A stretch of DNA of 64,000 nucleotides. Source: Pseudomonadota bacterium (lineage in GTDB: Bacteria; Pseudomonadota; Alphaproteobacteria; Rhizobiales; Rhizobiaceae). Of this stretch, positions 61,840-64,000 are shown piece by piece. Both the position numbers and the translations under genes were made by a program. The notes under the pieces were generated by a model, which was not told where the DNA came from, searched no databases, and saw only the letters and a list, made by a program, of their open reading frames with translations. Each line of letters begins with the position of its first letter. Within the stretch, counting starts at the first letter, position 1. The DNA lies in the NCBI GenBank assembly GCA_023457435.1, contig JAEWLS010000035.1, positions 62,001-126,000 on the forward strand, read 5' to 3'.

Positions 61840-63048
61840 CTACAACGCGAAGAGGTGCGCGTCCGGGTCCTCACGACCCTCGATGGCGTTCAGTACGAGC
61901 TCCGACGCCATCTGCGAGAATGTGATCCCGTTGCCGCCGTAGCCCATCGCTGCGAAGACACGGGGCTTGCGCGGTATCGCGCCGATATATGGCAGCCCCG
62001 TGGGGGTCGTGCCGAACGAACCGGCCCATGCGAAGTCGGGGCGGATGTCGGCGCCGGGAACCAGCTTTCGCATCTTGGCAACGATGGCCGCAGTCTTCTC
62101 CTCGAGCAGCGCGTCGCGCCTTGCCTCGTCGGTAAAGTTTTCGTCCTCGCCGCCGCAGACGATGCGGTGATCGTGCGTGATGCGGGCATAGAGATACGGT
62201 TCCGAGGCCTCCCATACCAATGCGCCTTCGGGCCAGGGCTTCGCCGCCTGCCGGGGCGTCGCCAGCGCGTAGGTCGAGATGACCGAATGATCGACCTTGG
62301 GAACGATGTCCATCAGCTCGTAGCCGGTAGCGAGCACCGCGTAACTGGCGCTGATCGTGGGCCCGTCTGCCGTCGGCACGAGAACGCCGTCGACGGTGGT
62401 ATCGATCGACATGGCTTCGGCCGGCGCAAAGAACCGCGCACCGCGTTCGCGTGCGGCGTTAAGCATGCCGGCCGCGAGCTTCCGTGGATCTAGCTGCAGA
62501 TTTCCGGCCGATACGATCGCGCCGTCGCGAGCGAAGTCGAAGCGCTGTTTGAGGGCCTTGCGGTCTAGAAAGGTAGCCTCGATGCCGGCGGCACGGCGCG
62601 CTTGCGCCTCTGCCTCGAGACCATCGGCATCGACCATGTCGCCGGCGAGCAGAAGCGACAGCCTGCTCGTGGTGTTGCAGGCGATCTTCAGCCTGTCGAT
62701 CCGTCCGGCGAGGTTGGCAACCGCAAGACGCGACCGCCGCCACGCCTGCTGGGCCTCGTTCTTGCCGATCGCCGGGATAAGCGACGAAAGCGTCCGATCA
62801 ATCTCGAACTGCACCAGAGCGGTCGTAGCTGCGGTCGAGCCCAGCAATGCCCCGCGCCGACGGTCGATCATCACCACCGACAATCCGGCGCCGGTCAGCG
62901 CCTCGGCGATCATCGCTCCGCTGATGCCCATGCCGACCACGACCGCGTCGCAGGTCACGTCACGTTTCAGCTTGTCCACCGGCACGCTGGGCACGCGATA
63001 GGCGGTCCAGACCGGCTTGCCGGTCCTGAGGTCGAGTTTGCGCTGCAT
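61840..63048 (-). CDS. FAD-dependent oxidoreductase of the D-amino-acid oxidase (DAO) family
   Basis: The 402-residue protein has an FAD-binding Rossmann motif near residue 35 (DAVVVGMGISGAMIAEAL), VVMIDRRRGALLGSTAATTALVQFE next, and a C-terminal GLPYIGAIPRKPRVFAAMGYGGNGITFS that closes the flavin site. GGAG lies five bases before the ATG. It oxidises an amine or amino acid to the imine; the substrate is not evident. It starts 50 bases after hemH and may be co-transcribed. Confidence 0.9.
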   Translation of the reverse strand: MQRKLDLRTGKPVWTAYRVPSVPVDKLKRDVTCDAVVVGMGISGAMIAEALTGAGLSVVMIDRRRGALLGSTAATTALVQFEIDRTLSSLIPAIGKNEAQQAWRRSRLAVANLAGRIDRLKIACNTTSRLSLLLAGDMVDADGLEAEAQARRAAGIEATFLDRKALKQRFDFARDGAIVSAGNLQLDPRKLAAGMLNAARERGARFFAPAEAMSIDTTVDGVLVPTADGPTISASYAVLATGYELMDIVPKVDHSVISTYALATPRQAAKPWPEGALVWEASEPYLYARITHDHRIVCGGEDENFTDEARRDALLEEKTAAIVAKMRKLVPGADIRPDFAWAGSFGTTPTGLPYIGAIPRKPRVFAAMGYGGNGITFSQMASELVLNAIEGREDPDAHLFAL

Positions 63049-63098
63049 GAGAGCTCCGTGATGCGGCGCATGAACGTTGCGCGCGACCGGCGGTTGCG

Positions 63099-64000
63099 TC
63101 AGATCCAGCCGCCGAGTTCGCGGCGCACCAGCGCCTCGATGACCGCCATGCCCGCGTCCGAGGCATTGAGGCACGGGATGTGCGCGAACCTCTCGCCGCC
63201 ATTGTGCAGGAAGATCTCCCGTACCTCCCCGTCGATCTCCTCCAGCGTCTCGATGCAGTCCGCAGAGAAGCCCGGGTTGAGGATGGCGATGCGCTTCACT
63301 CCGTCCTTGGCCAGCTTCTCCACCGTCTTGTCGGTGTAGGGCTGCAGCCATTCCTGTGCCCCGAAGCGCGACTGGAAGGTCGAGATCAGCTTCGTCTCGC
63401 TCATCCCGAGACGCTCGCGCAGCAGCCGCGAGGTCTTCAGGCAGTGGCAGTGATAGGGATCGCCTTTCTGGAAGTAAGGCACCGGAATGCCGTGATAGGA
63501 GGCGATGATCACCTCCGGCTCGAAGTCGAGCTTGGCGAGTTCCGACGTCAGCGATTGCGCCAGCGCCTCGATATAGACCGGATCGTCATAGTAAGGCGGG
63601 ACGCTTCGCACCGTCGGCATGGCCCGGATCTTCATCAGCGCGCGGTAGAGCTGGTCGTTTGCCGTCCCCGTCGTCGTCGCCGAATATTGCGGATAGAGGG
63701 GCACGAAGAGGATGCGGTCACAGCCGGCATCCATCAGGCGCTTCACCGAATCGCGGATCGCCGGAGTGCCGTATCGCATGCCCCAGTCGACGACGATGCG
63801 TTCGTCGCCGGCAAGGGCCGCGGCCAGTCGTTCGGCCTGGTCGCGCGTGATGGTGCGTAGCGGCGACTCGTCCTTCTCTCGGTTCCAAATCTTGGCGTAG
63901 TTGGCGCCGGTCTTTCGCGGCCGTGTGGTCAATACGGCGCCATAGAGGATCGGGTACCAGATCGCCTTGCTGAGTTCGATGACGCGCGGGTCGGACAGGA
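63099..64000 (-). CDS. hemH: Ferrochelatase (C-terminal part, cut by window edge)
   Basis: The frame runs through the right edge; the upstream residues LSDPRVIELSKAIWYPIL and GAVLTTRPRKTGANYAKIW continue it beyond an internal ATG at 63932. The ferrochelatase signature is in EVIIASYHGIPVPYF (active-site His) and YPQYSATTTGT. Glu in the NPGFSADCIETLEEI motif is the metal-site acid. CHCLKTSRLL supplies cysteines that in some bacteria bind a 2Fe-2S cluster. It inserts Fe(II) into protoporphyrin IX at the inner membrane. Confidence 0.96.
   Translation of the reverse strand, partial: LSDPRVIELSKAIWYPILYGAVLTTRPRKTGANYAKIWNREKDESPLRTITRDQAERLAAALAGDERIVVDWGMRYGTPAIRDSVKRLMDAGCDRILFVPLYPQYSATTTGTANDQLYRALMKIRAMPTVRSVPPYYDDPVYIEALAQSLTSELAKLDFEPEVIIASYHGIPVPYFQKGDPYHCHCLKTSRLLRERLGMSETKLISTFQSRFGAQEWLQPYTDKTVEKLAKDGVKRIAILNPGFSADCIETLEEIDGEVREIFLHNGGERFAHIPCLNASDAGMAVIEALVRRELGGWI

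Overview
The window is GC-rich, densely packed DNA from an alphaproteobacterium. It is most probably a Rhizobiales member close to the Phyllobacteriaceae/Rhizobiaceae. The strongest pointers are the CpdR / N-formylglutamate amidohydrolase / inositol-monophosphatase-family neighbourhood with an MmgR(alpha-r8)-like small RNA inside it, a ROSE-type RNA thermometer in front of an Hsp20 gene, and several rhizobial-style sugar ABC operons. All calls come from reading the sequence; no database search was run.

Region 1 (1-6.7 kb) carries the lower homoprotocatechuate (4-hydroxyphenylacetate) meta-cleavage pathway: a GMC oxidoreductase, then hpaF, hpaE, hpaD, a FAH-family isomerase/decarboxylase and hpaH. 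Three copies of a 19-bp AT-rich motif sit at its two promoters and probably bind one regulator. The block is flanked on the opposite strand by an enoyl-CoA hydratase (cut by the left edge) and by a DUF2283 protein plus a biotin-dependent acyl-CoA carboxylase alpha subunit.

Region 2 (9.0-19.9 kb) is the most unusual part. It is a tightly coupled nine-gene chemosensory operon: a soluble receptor with two receptor tips, a CheW with three domains, CheB, CheR, CheA, a STAS-like protein, CheY, CheC, and a PAS hybrid histidine kinase. No flagellar gene is in view and no receptor gene has a membrane segment.

Region 3 (19.9-38.9 kb) is a sugar / sugar-acid island. It contains an EamA permease; a minus-strand operon of binding protein, two permeases, ATPase, galactonate-dehydratase-like enzyme, RraA-like protein and enolase-superfamily enzyme; a divergent FCD-type GntR gene with two more enolase-superfamily enzymes; an ArsR-type regulator with a large C-terminal domain; a GH51 arabinofuranosidase; and a second ABC importer whose ATPase is convergent. 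Related GATA..CCGG motifs occur at four promoters in the arabinofuranosidase part. Both binding-protein genes are followed by a perfect stem-loop.

Region 4 (39-47 kb) has a small ORF, an RTX-repeat zinc-protease-like secreted protein, tRNA-Val(GAC), cpdR, an N-formylglutamate amidohydrolase, the MmgR-like sRNA, a HisN-type phosphatase, an alpha/beta hydrolase, an RpoH/ROSE-controlled Hsp20 gene with a clear terminator, and a threonine aldolase. Region 5 (47-64 kb) holds gltB and gltD, split by a vapBC toxin-antitoxin module with its own perfect palindrome. It continues with a DUF459 protein, a lytic transglycosylase, galU, an outer-membrane barrel protein, parDE, NfeD/SPFH, a FAD-dependent amine/amino-acid oxidase and hemH (cut by the right edge).
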